DNA of 64,000 bases from Artocarpus heterophyllus (taxonomy: Eukaryota; Streptophyta; Magnoliopsida; Rosales; Moraceae), in assembly GCA_025403435.1 (NCBI GenBank), contig CM046345.1, forward strand, positions 14,079,930-14,143,929, given 5' to 3'. Positions 12,968 through 25,289 of the stretch are shown here, in pieces. Both the position numbers and the translations under genes were made by a program. The notes beneath the pieces are model-generated. The model was not told the origin of the DNA. It did not search any database and was given only the letters and a program-made list of their open reading frames with translations. Each line of letters begins with the position of its first letter. Within the stretch, counting starts at the first letter, position 1.

Positions 12968-13098
12968 TGTTAAAAATTTAAAAATTCCAAGTGTTGAATT
13001 GAATAATTGAAGACAAATACACCCATAAACAAAAAACAAATGTGATAAAAATTAAAATTTAAAGTGTTGAATTGAATAATTTGAACACAAATACAGCC
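12967..13098. repeat. short tandem duplication, period 73
   Basis: The string GTGTTGAATTGAATAATT occurs at 12991 and again at 13064 with similar flanks (GACAAATACA / CACAAATACA). Two units only. Confidence 0.7.
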
Positions 13099-13204
13099 TT
13101 AATTAAAAGACTTAGTTGAAGAACAAAAATTAACAAGGTTATTTGCTTCATGGTACATAGTTATAGATAAGCAAAACATTTTGGCCTTAACCGGGCTTCT
13201 TATC

Positions 13205-13352
13205 GGCTGTTTGGCTAAATGATGAGACTCAGTTATGAACAGTATAAAACTCTCACATACTATAGTAATAATAAAAAAATTGTTACAATATAAAGCTCTC
13301 ACATACTACAATAAAAGTAGTTACACCAACGATTTTTACTGTCCTTTTAAAT
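13205..13352. repeat. MITE family A copy upstream of VIP4
   Basis: Starts GGCTGTTTGGCTAAATGATG and carries two direct modules (AACTCTCACATACTATAG and AGCTCTCACATACTACAA). It ends about 400 bp before the VIP4 start codon, so it may lie in or next to the promoter. Confidence 0.75.
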
Positions 13353-13753
13353 ATCATTTCAAGGGTGAGATTAACTTTTTACTGATGTAATATATGACAA
13401 AATAGTCATGGGCTTTAACGTTAACAGTGACATATCATTTCCTTGAGAATTTGTTCATTTAATTAATAACATGACTTACGGATAATATCAAAATGCCCGT
13501 CCTGTTATAAGTGCTCTTTTAATATATTATACTTTTCTTTTGAAATACATCAATGACGCATGCGGATTTTAATTTTAATTAAATGGCATAACAATAAAGT
13601 TGCATATTCCCAGCCAAAAAGAAAAGCAAAGCCCGGAGCTAGAAAGGAAAAAAAAAAAAAAAAGGAGAGAGAGAGAAAGAGAGGGCTTGGTTGAGTGAGA
13701 TAGACGACGGAGATTTAGTAGATCGGCGGCGGGGGAAGACGGACCGGAGAGCT
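13353..13753 (+). promoter_or_regulatory. VIP4 upstream region and probable 5' leader
   Basis: The stretch just before the start codon is purine-rich: an A-run at about 13650-13664 and then GGAGAGAGAGAGAAAGAGAG, typical of a plant 5' leader. An in-frame TTG-initiated extension (from 13691) exists, but the ATG at 13754 gives the N-terminus that aligns with VIP4 family members. I see no convincing TATA box, consistent with a housekeeping promoter. Confidence 0.4.
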
Positions 13754-16474
13754 ATGGGGGAGGAGAAGCGGCACCAGATGATGCAGAACCTCTTCGGCGA
13801 TCAATCCGAAGAAGAAGAGGACATCGATTCCGAGCACGAGTCTAATCCCCAGCCCAATTACGCCTCTGTAACTTTCTCTCTCTCGATTCGTTCGATTATT
13901 TTCAGCTCAATTTTGGCGTTTAATTTAGGTCAAAAATTCGAGTTCTTAACCCTATTGGTATATTTCTGTTTGACGGTCTTAGGATTCGGGAATTTGTTTG
14001 TTTAATTTATTATTACTTTTTTGATAAATTAGGGTTTTTGTCGATTTCCGTTCCTACTTTGCTAGTTTTTATGTCCATTGTTCAGCTCAAACTGGGTCAA
14101 GAACGAGTTCTTAGACCTTCTCTTACCTTTAATTTGGTATGCAGGCATTAATTTTACATTTTAGGGTCTGAATTTTGTTGTTGTTTATTATTGTTTTTTG
14201 CTATGGTTAATTTGGAGCCCTTGTAGCAGGCTTTTACGTTGGTTTTTCATTGTAGAGATTTCAAGCGGGAGTATTAGTAAATTATGCTTTAGGATTTGCC
14301 ATTTTGGGCTGTTGAACTATTCTGTTTTCTATCTCTTTGAAATTGGTGAACTAGAAGAGGGTATTTTACATTTGTATTTAGCAGTCAAATTCTACGTGAT
14401 TTTCCCTTTGATAATAAAATGACTGAGCTCTATTAGCTATCTATTTGCTTTTCATAAGTTTGAAATAAATGTATATCTCGCTCTTACAAGCATATTGTAA
14501 TCTGGGACCCTTTTAAATATGTGATCCATGACCTATTAGCTTGTGGAAGCAGCTTGAAAATTGTAAATGCCAAGCTCAAACTTCGTAATGCCAAGCTTAC
14601 CATGACTTTTTCCATGGAAAATTTTTGCAATGTATCTGTATATATATAATTGCTTAAGAAAAAAGATGAGGCTTCCTTTAGAGTTGGAAAAACATGTAAT
14701 GTATTGCATCATGCACTGTATGAGTGCTAGGAGATATTGTTTGGTACATGGTATTAAATTGCGCAATCATTTTGCGCTTCAAGGTGCGCCTCTGTGAGAG
14801 GTGATCAAAAATTGCTTTGAGACTTACGCCTCAAAGTGAATAAAAGAGGCGTACACCTCTTATATGTGAGGCGAGCCTTGAGGCTATGCCTCATAGCTAA
14901 TTTGAGGCGTTAGCCTCACTCTTTTATGATTAATAACAGTTGGGTTGAGATAAGTTATAGGCCCATGGCCCAAATAAGAATTGAGCCCAAAAAGTGAGAA
15001 AACCTGCCAACTAAAACCTAGAGGATGAAATCAGATTACATAATATATATATATATATATATGTACATATATAAAGAAAATCCTAGAGGAACTGCTTCGT
15101 TGCTGATGCATAATTAGTTTGAATTAGAAGTCATGACTAGTTTATTTAGGACATGTTCATTTTAGGCCTTGCTTATGAAACTTGTTTATTTTAGACTCTT
15201 AGGGTAAATTTTTTTATGATGTTAAGTTATGTTTTATGACTATTGCTTTAAATGTTTAAATTTTCATATTTTTTAAAATTATTATACGGTTTTATACTGA
15301 GGCTTATGCCTTGCCTCACAAAAAGAAAACGCTTCAATACCTGATTGTGCAATTAAAAACATTGGTTTGGTAATGTCAAAGAGCGAGTTTAGTTTTCATC
15401 AACAACGATATTTTATGCCCTGTTTTTCAATTTTTTTTTGTGGGACATGTGGTGATTATTGGTTTTGAGAGGGAGGCATACTTATGTAATATATTTAATC
15501 ATCTTCCGGTGTTTCATTGTGCTCATGGTGAAACAATGTTCTTAATATTTGTAATCATCAACTTAATAGATCTGCCGTGATCCTTAATCTTTCAGGAAAC
15601 CAAACTGTGAAATGATTCTTGACATCCAAATTCCTGGTAGCAGCTTCTTTATTTGATCATTTCATTGACTATTTTTTCTCACTTGTTTTTAAAGGATGAA
15701 GGGGAGGGAGGAATGGAGCTTGAAGGCGAAGGTGAAGTGGAGGGGCATGGGGAGGTGGAAATAGAGAGTGAAGGTGAGATGCGTGATATAGAACCTGATC
15801 CTGGTGAAAGTGAGGGTGAAAGAGAACAAAGTTCCCAAGAGGTAGAAGGTGGTGTCCGAAGAGAAGAAAGTGAAGGCCAATATACAGATAGTGATGAGAA
15901 AGAAGAGCTGACAAGTCGTAGAAGGAACATCATTGAAAGTGGATCAGAGAGGTCGGAGGAGAACCATTACCCTGATAATGAAGAAGATGAGGTTGATCAA
16001 GCTCGAAGTCCAGGGTAAAGTCCACCCACTATTTTTAGTTCCATTTCATCTTGCTGAACTCTGCAATTCCAAAATTTTAAAACACCATTGTGTCTACACA
16101 AAAACTATTTTTGCACATTGCGAAATGTTTTGGCTTATTGCAATTCCTTTCTAAATTTACTTAACACAAGTTTTTTGGTTGTCGGTTGGAAAAAAAGGAG
16201 AAAATTGTGAAGATTAGTAGCTATGAAATAAAATGTTATAAGCAACAGGGAAAACACAATTTTCCTACCAGGTCCTCTTACCCCATGCTTCTACTTCCAC
16301 CAATTTTGACTTCTACTTTATCTATAGGAATATTTGCTGGTCTAGTTGACTAAGGCTCCATTTAATGATGGATATACAAGTTAATGACTTAATGCACATA
16401 TGCAAAGTTTCCTGAAGAAGAAGTATTGTTTCTTCATCCAGCTTGTTTCTTAATCACTATCGCAATTTTTATAC

Positions 16475-16512
<38 letters not shown>

Positions 16513-19500
16513 ATTTGAGGCTGCAATAAGATTCTTACATGTACAATTGCTTAAAGCAGCCTCCTGATTTTATTGGTTCTCAAAACTGATTTCTTAATTT
16601 TAGATCCCCTGAAGAGGAGAAAGATCAGACTGACACTACAAACACTGCTGCTGTCCGTAATGTATTTGGTGATTCAGATGATGAAGAAGTGGAAGAATAT
16701 GGCATTCAGAATGACATTGACCATGATTCTACTGTTAGTATCTAATATTAGAAAGCAATTTATTTAATATTTTTCTATCAATAGCTTTTTTCAGATATCT
16801 GTAGGGTGATGGTTGGAACTTGGGAATGATTTAAACTGATTTTATGCTTCAGAGATTACCTATGGAAGAAGAAGAAGAAGAAGGACACTATGGGAAAAGT
16901 CCAAGACCAGAGGATATAGTGCATGATGAAGAAGCTCGGTATGAGTCGGAAGAGGAAAACATTGAGGCCAAGATTAAGGAGAAACCAGTTGGACCCCCCA
17001 TGGATATAGAGATTCCTTTGCGTCCACCGCCTGCTCGTCCAGAAAAGGTTCAGCTTCTTTATTCTGCTTGGTGGAATGGTATTTTATATACTTCAAGCAC
17101 TTCAAAGGCCACAGTAAATGGTTGTCTTTGATTTCAGCTTTACTGTTGTGGATGACTTGATGTGGCAACATTAATAAGCATAGGTTATGAATATGTTTAA
17201 ATAGTAAGCATGAAACATTTTGATATATTGAAGGTTATATGAATAGGAGGATCAACTATATTTGTTGTTCTGGATAGGTATTTGGTGAATTTAGGAAGAC
17301 TTTGTGCAAAATGACTTTTTAGTTACATCTTTCGAATGACTGGTTCAAAATTGAGTACTGGGGTAAAAAAGTAGAAATAAAATTCTCTAATTCTGCAATT
17401 TTTTATGGGGCCAGGAGGATGAATCATGGTATGCCGTTAGTCAATTCTTTGAAATGGTTTTTGGGCTTATACAAAGGTCTATTCAATATACTATACAAAG
17501 GTCTATTCAATATACTCATATGAGAACAAGATTTGAATCTGAATGTATAGATGGTGGAAATCCTGGAAAAATTTGACTGGTATATATCATCTTCCCTGTA
17601 AACTAGCAGAACTACGCCCCATGGCTCTGGTAATTTGTAGTTCATAGTTTAACTTGAGCTGTTTATCAATGAACGCGACTATCGTTTACTTTTATTGTTC
17701 ACGGCAGCAATGGGTTTCTGTTACTTAGGCTTCTCCACGCACGTGTTTCATTTATTTGGTTCGATTTTGGAAACTGGGGTGCTTTATATTTTCATTGCAC
17801 TTTTGTTTCGTCTGACACTGTATAATAGTTTATTGCGTTGTTTTAATCCAGGTTTTGATACCCAAATGTTATTTTTTGTAGATGAACATGATTAAAGTTT
17901 CTAATATCATGGGAATTGACCCAAAGCCATTTGATCCTAAGACGTATGTGGAGGAAGATACATTTGTCACGGATGAATCTGGATCTAAGAAACGGATACG
18001 CTTGGAAAACAATATTGTGCGCTGGAGGACTGTTAGAAATCCTGATGGCACGATTTCTGTAAGTAACTTTGTCATTAGATTCTGTTTTAGCGCACAAATA
18101 TAGACACATCTTATGCGTGCATGTACTGAAAGGTGATAGTTCCACATGCATGTGCATGAGATTTATCTGAATGCTTAATGGTTTTTTTCCCCATTAATTT
18201 ATTGAGCGGATTTTATCTTCATGGATATTTTTTAACTGAACACTTCAAGTTGGGTCTATTATTTTTGCAGGTCGTCCTTCTGCCTACTTCCTTTATGCTA
18301 CCTGTGTTTCTCAATGTTATTGGCAATTGCTAATAATTTTTTTTCTTTTTTTTAAATAATAAACAGAACCTTTATTGATATTATAATAAGCACATCAAAA
18401 CAAGGTAAGAGAGGATGGAGTATTCTCAAAAGAGAGGAAAAAACAGAGAATAAACGGAAACAAACTGCAACAGAGGAAAAACAATTGGGCAACAACACAA
18501 TCATATCACTCTAAGAATCCAAAATATCCCTCCAACTTAGCAGTATTAAAGATAAAGGAAAATGTTTAAATTTCTTTTATCTGTTGGTACCCAAAGGGAA
18601 GCTATAACCAATTTATAATTTCTTTTGAACATATAACCAATTTATCATTCGGCTTCATGGGGAAAAGGTTACCATCCAGCTGACTTTGGTAGAAAATTTA
18701 TGATTTGTCACATCTCTAGTTATATATGTTGGTTGTTGATAGATGAATTTTCTTTTCATTATTTCGCGTTACTTTTTTTTGGGGATCTTGCTGTTGTTAT
18801 GAACTGCTCTCTCTCTCTCTTTGTTGTTGTTGGGTTTTTTTTTTTTTTTTTTTTTTGGTGGCATCAAAAGCCAATACCATTTCAAAATATACCAGAATAA
18901 CTTGGATGCTTCATTTGCTTGATAGTTTTCCTATATGGCACCCACTTAGAGTTTCTACCCTTTTTTTTATTGCAGCGGGAAAGTAATGCACGTTTTGTGA
19001 GATGGTCAGATGGCAGTCTGCAGTTATTAATTGGGAATGAAGTTCTAGATATAACTGTGCAAGATGCACAGCATGATCAAGCGCACCTTTTTCTTAGACA
19101 CCAACAGGTGAGTCTTTAAACCTAATTACTTTTAGGATTCATAAATTTGTATGTACTGTATTGACTGCTTTCTTGGTCTCTTTTTACAATACTAAGTTAA
19201 TTCACGTGCTATGCACATGGGAGTAATTTTGTATGTCCTATTGGCGTGTTAAGTCTTGATTATCATGTTTTATGTTTTAAATTTTTTTAATACAAAAGAT
19301 CTCTGCTAGTTGTAACTTATTACGAAACCAACACAAACATTTTTATGAGTATTGCTTTTAAAATAAGAAGGTTTAGACAAGAAAATACATTTATTAGGTA
19401 AGCATATAGAAAAATATATTTCAATGAGAACGTGTAAGGAAAAAACTATTTAGAAGAAGTACATTAGGAAAAAAAAAGGAGATTATCCTATAGAGGATCT

Positions 19501-22500
19501 CCTAGCAAAATGAAAATAAGCCTCTGTTTGGTATCTCAGTTAGAACCAACAAACAGTATAAAGTTCTCAGCAGTTAAAGTAAAAAGCAAAATATGGCTTC
19601 GGTGTAAAGCTCTCACATGCTACAATTTTTGAACAAACATTTTGAGTTCCAACTACTCTCCCAAACACCTTTTAAAAGAACCCAAAAATTAACCATGGAC
19701 ACATGTGAAAGAAATTATGTTAACAAGAATAATGTAGGGGAAAAAGTGCACTTCAAAATTATGACAAATAGGAACAAATTAGAGAGAACGTGTTTAGTAG
19801 AAAACAATGTGGAAGAATGGCGTGGAAGGACTTTAAAAAGAGGACACATTTGTGGGAAAAAAAAAAAAGATTGATGTAGGAGGCCAATTAGCAAAAAACC
19901 CCAAAACATATTAATAGGAACACATGAGAGGGAAAAAGTATTTTAAAAAAACATATAACAAAATTAAATTTTAAAATAAATAGTGACACATTTGAAAGAA
20001 GTTATTTTAACGGGGAAAAATGATTGAACAATGAGGAAGCAAAAGACATCCCGATAATTAAGGATAAACAAAATTTTGATAATGCAGTAGCAAAAACAAA
20101 AGCAGGCAGTAAAGAATATGTTCGATAAAATATTTATGTGAAGACATATTTGAAGGAAATTATTACATAATAGAGACAAATCAAGAGAATATGTTTTTAT
20201 GAGATATTTAAAATATAACATTGTAAAAAAATTAGAAGAAAAAATATGAAATTGTTAAAAAAAGCAAAAAGAAAAAAAGAAACAAATAGTGCATGAAGAA
20301 TCACCCCCTAAAAGAGAAATAAGCATAGTTAAAAAAATAAAAAAAAATAATAAAAAAAATAAAAATAAAGGGGACAAAATGCTTTTCATCTTTTTGGGCA
20401 AAATTTTTGTTTAAACAAGTAGCACATATTTGAAAAAGAAAAAAATAGGGACAAATGAAAAAGAAAATTAATTTGGAAGTAGTGTTAGAGGATAGTGGTT
20501 GAGGTAGACATGTTTTTTTTTTCTTTTTAACAAGGACACATTTAAAAAAAATTGTTTCAACCTAAATATATTAAAGAAGTGGTATTTATGTGTTAAATAA
20601 TATTGATAGCGTAACTATAAAGGAAAATATTCAAGGACATATTTGAGAATAATTAATTCAAAAGTACAATGAAAAAATAGTAGTTGGGATGTCCAAACTA
20701 ATTTTTTGTATAGAAACATTTGAAATAGATATTTCAACATAGATAATTAAAGAAATTATATCATGAGTGAAATAGTCGTTGATAATGCTATAAAAAAGAC
20801 TATATCATAATAAAGTCAAATTAAAAGAAAAAATATTTTATTTATCAAACAAAGTATAATAAGGGATAAAGATTTTAAGAGGGAAAAAAAACTGGAAATG
20901 AAAAAGCGGAAAAAGTGACACAAAAACAAAAGAGAAAAAACACCCAAGAGGTGTCAGTTGGAATAGTCAGGCCTGTGGTTTGCTCCCACAAGGTCTGGGG
21001 TTCAAACCTCTTCATGGGTACCTACACGACAAAAGTCATAGTTTCCCACCTTCCAAAGATTGTAGGGTTTGATAGAAGGAAATTTAAAAAAAAAACAAAA
21101 GAGAAAATACAAAAATATAAACGGCAAAAGCAAGCAAAAGAAGAAGAAGAAGAAGAAGAAAAAAAACAGGGGAACGAAACCTAAGAGGAGGGGAAACGAC
21201 GGAAGAGATTTTTATATATTGTAATAGAAAAATCTGGCAAAGTTGTATTATGGGCTAAAAGAGGATCTTGAATAAACACAACTAAGATTGGTGTCACTAT
21301 TTCTCTATCGCTCCTGTGTATGGTAACTATGCATTTAATATCGTAGTTTGCTGTAGATAATTGAGGATAATACTTTTTCCTGCCACAATTTTAGGAATTA
21401 AGGTTCCTTGGTCTGCTTGATAACCATTGTATTTTCATCAATTTTAGTCTTTTGCCGCTCCTTCCTGGTACTTTCTTCACAGAATCCTGATCCTGGCTAC
21501 TTATTTTAGAAAACTTTTAAGATATTTGTCTGTTTTAATTTGTGAGGCCTCCATGTGATTTTATCATTCTGGGATGCAATCAAGTATTGTTTATTTGATT
21601 TAGAAACAACTCAGATTCGGAAAATCTAGTTTTATTTGTAATGAAAGAACCAACTCCTCATCACATTCTTCTCTAGGAAAACCGGTTTTCAAGTTCTTGA
21701 TTATTATGTGATATCTTTTTCAGGGAATCCTCCAATCACAAGGAAGGATTCTGAGAAAGATGAGGTTCATACCATCATCCTTGTCATCAAATTCTCATAG
21801 ACTGTTAACTGCTCTCGTTGACTCGAGGCATAAAAAAGTTTACAAGGTTAAGAACTGTGTTACCGACATTGATCCTGAAAGGGAAAAGGAAGAGAAGGAA
21901 AAGGTAAACTTTTATTCATATTGTCTATTTGGCTGGTTCAGAGCTTTAAGAGATATCTTTCTTTCTTTTCTTTTCTTTTTTTTCTTTCCTTTTTTTAACT
22001 ATTGTCTTGTTGTAGGCTGAAAGTCAAACTATCAGAGCCAATTTACTCCTCAGCCGTAAGAGGGAAAAGGTGAGTCGGAAATATACACCAACTTTGGACA
22101 GGAGGCGCCAGCTTTCACCTGGGTTCTTGGAAGATGCTCTTGATGAGGTAGAGCAGAGACGTTTATTTTTGTTGCTTTAACCTGTGATTTAAAGGATACT
22201 TTTTAAACTTAATTCCTTCTCTTGTTGACTACATTATAAACAATTGTATTGGCATGGATTTAGTTTATTAATTTACATTGACACAGAACAAATTCTTCTC
22301 TGTTTACGTGTAAGGAGCTGTTGGTATTGGATGTAGATATACTTTTAAAAGTCTATTTACCTGTTCATTGATTAAATTGGTTGACTTCTTTATTTACCGA
22401 TTTCTATTAGGAGGATGAAACAGATTATTTTGACTCTCGTCGTTCTCGCCATCGCTTTGAGGAAGATCTAGAAGGGGAAGCTCGAGCAGAGAAACGCATT

Positions 22501-23582
22501 TTGAATGCTAAAAAGGTTTTACAACATGAATTTCAAATAAATTGGCTCATTTTGCCAGCGTGAAAGAGTTACTTCAGTTTTTATGAACTGTTTTCTCTGA
22601 AACTTCAGTCACAGGGAGCTAGAGACATCCCTCGCAAATCATCTTTTTCAACTGCTAAAGCTTCCCAACGTCCAGTTGACTTCTCTGACAGTGAAAGAGG
22701 TGAGTCTGAGTATGAAACTGATGGGGAAGAAGATGAGGGTTCTCCTCCACGCAGAAGGGTTGAGGAGCCAGAGCAAGAGTATGAAGAAGAGGAAGAGGAA
22801 GAATATCAGGAAGAAGCAGAAGAAAATGAAATGTCTGAGGACGAGGCGGAGGTATGTTTCTCTCGTAAACAAACAAATAAGAATTTCCAGGCTATTTGTT
22901 TTAGCTCATATTACCAGCTGTGCTGTGACAATGGGAAATGTATCTCAAAAGTGTTTCTAGATAACTTGTTTACTCTCATTGCATCTATTGTTCTTCTTCC
23001 GTTGGACTTTCCTATAGCATCTATTTGGAATTCTCTCTTGATTGGCATTCGCTTTATTCATTTTCATTGAGGACCCTGCATAAGTTGCCCACCTCCAGGG
23101 TGAATTTGTTGTGTCTGTTAATAATTCTGAGTTCCTCGTAATTTTGGAATTTGGATCATCCTCAAATTTTTGGACGTTGAAAAAACTAACCAAGATGCAA
23201 AGACCCAAGGGCCAAAAGCATATCTTCAAGTACTTAAAGGCACCTGAAGAAGTGAAGTTTCTTCTATTCGCATTAGATTTTTTTTTTTTTTTATATAATA
23301 AATTTTAAAGACATAAATTGTAAATTGATTGCATTCTTATGTGAAATTTAACATTGAACATCATCTTCCATCATTCAAGTTACAGTTGAGCCAAAGAGGG
23401 CTTTCTAATGTTTTCTTTATCTTGCTTTTTGGAAATTTTTTAAGGAGCCAAAGCAAAGGGGTAAGGAGTCTAGGCATAGTCTCAAGCGCAAGGGGATCGA
23501 ATCCGATGAGGATTCTCCCCCAAGGAAGGCCCCGACTACTCATCGGCGAATGGCTGTTGTTTACGATAGTGATGACGAGTGA
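13754..23582 (+). CDS. VIP4: LEO1-type PAF1 complex subunit (VIP4 orthologue), 11 coding exons
   Basis: Exons: 13754-13867, 15695-16014, 16604-16733, 16853-17047, 17882-18058, 18976-19107, 21724-21903, 22016-22147, 22411-22515, 22609-22851, 23445-23582. All introns are GT-AG, the frame holds throughout, and the product is 621 aa, close to the roughly 625 aa of Arabidopsis VIP4. Residues 1-250 are Glu/Asp/Ser-rich. The Leo1 domain spans about 245-430, with MNMIKVSNIMGIDPKPFD, NARFVRWSDGSLQLLIGNE and VKNCVTDIDPEREKE as landmarks. The C-terminus is acidic with basic patches (KRKGIESDEDSPPRK) that could serve as a nuclear signal. In plants the PAF1 complex (VIP4 with ELF7, VIP3, VIP5, ELF8/VIP6) travels with RNA polymerase II, promotes H3K4 and H2B modification, and is needed for FLC expression and vernalization-sensitive flowering. 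Introns 1 and 6 (1.8 and 2.6 kb) are swollen by transposon insertions. Identity is strong; function is by family. Confidence 0.95.
14754..15357. mobile_element. TIR element with GAGGCG repeats in VIP4 intron 1
   Basis: The edges form an inverted repeat: TTAAATTGCGCAATC at the left, and GATTGTGCAATTAAA at the right as its near complement. Inside are many GAGGCG/CGCCTC words (GTGCGCCTC, GACTTACGCCTC, GAGGCGTACACCTC, GAGGCGTTAGCCTC), which can pair as hairpins, and an (AT)n tract at 15041-15062. There is no coding capacity. Superfamily not determined. Confidence 0.55.
15041..15062. repeat. (AT)n microsatellite
   Basis: About 11 AT dinucleotides in VIP4 intron 1, within the GAGGCG-rich element. 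Confidence 0.9.
16479..16509. repeat. (GA)n microsatellite in VIP4 intron 2
   Basis: About 15 GA units, uninterrupted, about 95 bp before the exon 3 acceptor. Likely length-polymorphic. Confidence 0.95.
17469..17516. repeat. short tandem duplication in VIP4 intron 4
   Basis: The block ACAAAGGTCTATTCAATATA occurs twice in direct succession with identical sequence. Confidence 0.85.
18335..18545 (-). repeat. LINE-like or processed-transcript 3' end in VIP4 intron 5
   Basis: On the minus strand a non-repetitive stretch runs into ATCAATAAAGGTTCTG (an AATAAA signal) followed by an impure poly-A, seen on the + strand as a T-rich tract at 18338-18352. This polarity fits the 3' end of a retroposed transcript, such as a plant LINE, inserted antisense to VIP4. 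No ORF remains and no target duplication was identified. Confidence 0.35.
19520..19672. repeat. MITE family A copy in VIP4 intron 6
   Basis: Begins CCTCTGTTTGGTATCTCAGT, contains GTGTAAAGCTCTCACATGCT, and ends near CTCCCAAACACC. The first module is worn. Confidence 0.65.
19673..20900. other. A-rich decayed filler in VIP4 intron 6
   Basis: Loose variants of GGACACATTTGAAAGAAATT recur (about 19688, 19838, 19983, 20140, 20525, 20635), hinting at an old degraded tandem or dispersed repeat. No coding content or clear ends. Confidence 0.35.
20950..21096 (+). repeat. tRNA-derived SINE in VIP4 intron 6
   Basis: A pol III-type B box GGGGTTCAAACCTC follows an A-box-like GTCAGTTGGAATAGTCAGG, and the unit ends in GTAGGGTTTGATAGAAGG and an A-rich tail. 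This matches the layout of plant SINEs. A 3' fragment of the same sequence at 12891-12967 supports a dispersed family. Sense orientation relative to VIP4. Confidence 0.6.
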
Positions 23583-24366
23583 AAATTTTTGTGCTGATGA
23601 TTTCAAGTGAGTGTTTCTCTTCAAACGAAATTCATCATTCTTAAAATTTGGTATTTGCACTTGCTGCACAAATGTGGGGAGGTTGAATGTCAATAGAGGC
23701 TACAAAATGACCCATTTGAGAGAAGCAAATTATGAAAGTATACTCTTCGGTCTTGGCGTATGTAGATAATGTAAGATAATTGTATCCTCGGAATTTCTTT
23801 CTTTCTTTTTTCCTCCTTTTTTTTTCCTTTTCATTATTCATGTAGATTTAGTTTTCTAATTAGACATTCTCTGAGGTTTTGGGTTTTTTTTTTTCCCTGC
23901 CAACTTTGAGATGACAATTTGAGTCTTAGTATTGAACTTCTCATCTTTCAGCAAAAAATGGTTACCTCCAGAGTGAACTAGAATACTCATATGGTTTCTG
24001 GCAAAGTGGCAACCTGCCATTGCTTCAATAAGGTACTCACTTGTCACAGTTTTCCTTTTCATTCTTGACTCCTTAAGACATTTATTCAAATGATACTTTA
24101 AAATGTTTTCTTTAGCAACTATAGCTGTGTTTTAAATGCGTACAATCAACAAGAGATGTATTTTATTAGACGAGAAATATTCTAAATGTGTGAAATTCCC
24201 TTGAAAGAAATTCTCCCTGTAAATGTGTGCGATACATTTATGTTTTATTAGATGTATTTTATGTTTCACGTTTTGTCTCTGAGAAACCTGGGACTTTTAA
24301 AAATGATGCAAATGGATTTCAGCGGGGAAAGCTGTCCATCACATAGATGCTATGTTACGAGAAGTG
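23583..24366 (+). other. VIP4 3' flank, probable 3' UTR then intergenic
   Basis: T-rich DNA follows the stop codon at 23580-23582. The transcript end is not obvious. No second gene is supported: the small frames on either strand lack domain features. Confidence 0.4.
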
Positions 24367-24510
24367 CATTTGACAACTTAGTTAGAACTAAAAATTAAAT
24401 CAATTTATTAGTATAGTATGTAAGTGTTTTACACTATAGCCTATTTTTATTTAAACAGTAACATATAAAAGCTTCACATCGTAACAGTTGAAACGGCATT
24501 GCCAATATGT
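24367..24510. repeat. MITE family A copy, degenerate
   Basis: Left end TTTGACAACTTAGTTAGAAC and two reverse-sense modules (GTATGTAAGTGTTTTACACT, ACATATAAAAGCTTCACATC), ending near GGCATTGCCAA. Confidence 0.6.
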
Positions 24511-24646
24511 TTTGAGTTTAGAATATATATTAAAAAAGAAATAATAAAACTTATAAAAGGAAGAAGCAGCTGAAGCCAATTTGCTAATCAGGGCGCCAGG
24601 CCAATTTTGTATCGATTTTTTTTTTTCTTTTTGTGGTGGAAGATTA

Positions 24647-24880
24647 TTCTTCTAGACTCTTCTAGAATTGCCGGGCAAATTCGATGAGCACGTGTGAAAC
24701 GTGAAATTTTCTCGAAGCGCTCCCTGGGTCGGTGGAACTGGATTTTGATAGCCTTAACGGTTTGTGTATTGTTTTCGGCGTTTTGGGGAACCAGGTCGTT
24801 AAATTGGCGACGCGCCTCTTTATATGCACTGCAAAACACGCGCTCTTGGCCTTTTCACTCTCTCCCGTTCAAGAAAGTGT
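24647..24880 (+). promoter_or_regulatory. cluster of canonical heat-shock elements without an obvious gene
   Basis: At 24649-24668 four adjacent 5-bp units read cTTCt-aGACt-cTTCt-aGAAt, a nearly perfect heat-shock element (one mismatch). TTCtcGAA (about 24709-24716) and TTCaaGAA (about 24869-24876) are further dimeric sites. A G-box-like CACGTG lies at about 24691, and CTTTATATGC at about 24818 could act as a TATA box. The block is GC-richer than its surroundings. No coding frame of note follows. The next gene on this strand, HSP101, starts about 2.6 kb downstream, past AT-rich foldback repeats. It may be a displaced or distal HSP101 control region, or the remnant of another heat-shock gene promoter. 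Confidence 0.55.
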
Positions 24881-25289
24881 GAATGTGATTTATTCATTTT
24901 TTTTAATGTTGGATTTTGTACTTGAGAAATTTTATTTTATTTTATTTAAGTTGAAATAAAACTATAGGATCAAGGCGTTTTAAAAATGTACAAAAAAGGC
25001 GTTTTAATATCTACATCGTCGATGTCACGTTTTATAAACGTATAATATAAAAATACAAGCTAACAATAAGTCTACATTGTAAACTAGAGATATCCACGTT
25101 ATACTCCTAATATTATAAGCTTCTTTATTCTTAAATCCCTTTTTTTAATCCTTAAAACAGAGGACTTTTAGAACCGAATTTTATAGGCGCTTATCAACCA
25201 GGTATATGTTATTTAGTAAAGGTTAATAAATATGTTATTTTATATTAAATCTTCATTTACCAAATAATACAATGACTAAAAATACCTCC

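Noticed and set aside
13691..13753. In-frame upstream extension of VIP4
   Set aside because: It starts with TTG, not ATG, and the ATG at 13754 matches the family N-terminus (GEEKR...NLFGD).
15669..15933. Antisense open frames over VIP4 exon 2
   Set aside because: They are shadows of the Glu/Gly-rich sense coding sequence; S/P/L-rich composition and no independent evidence.
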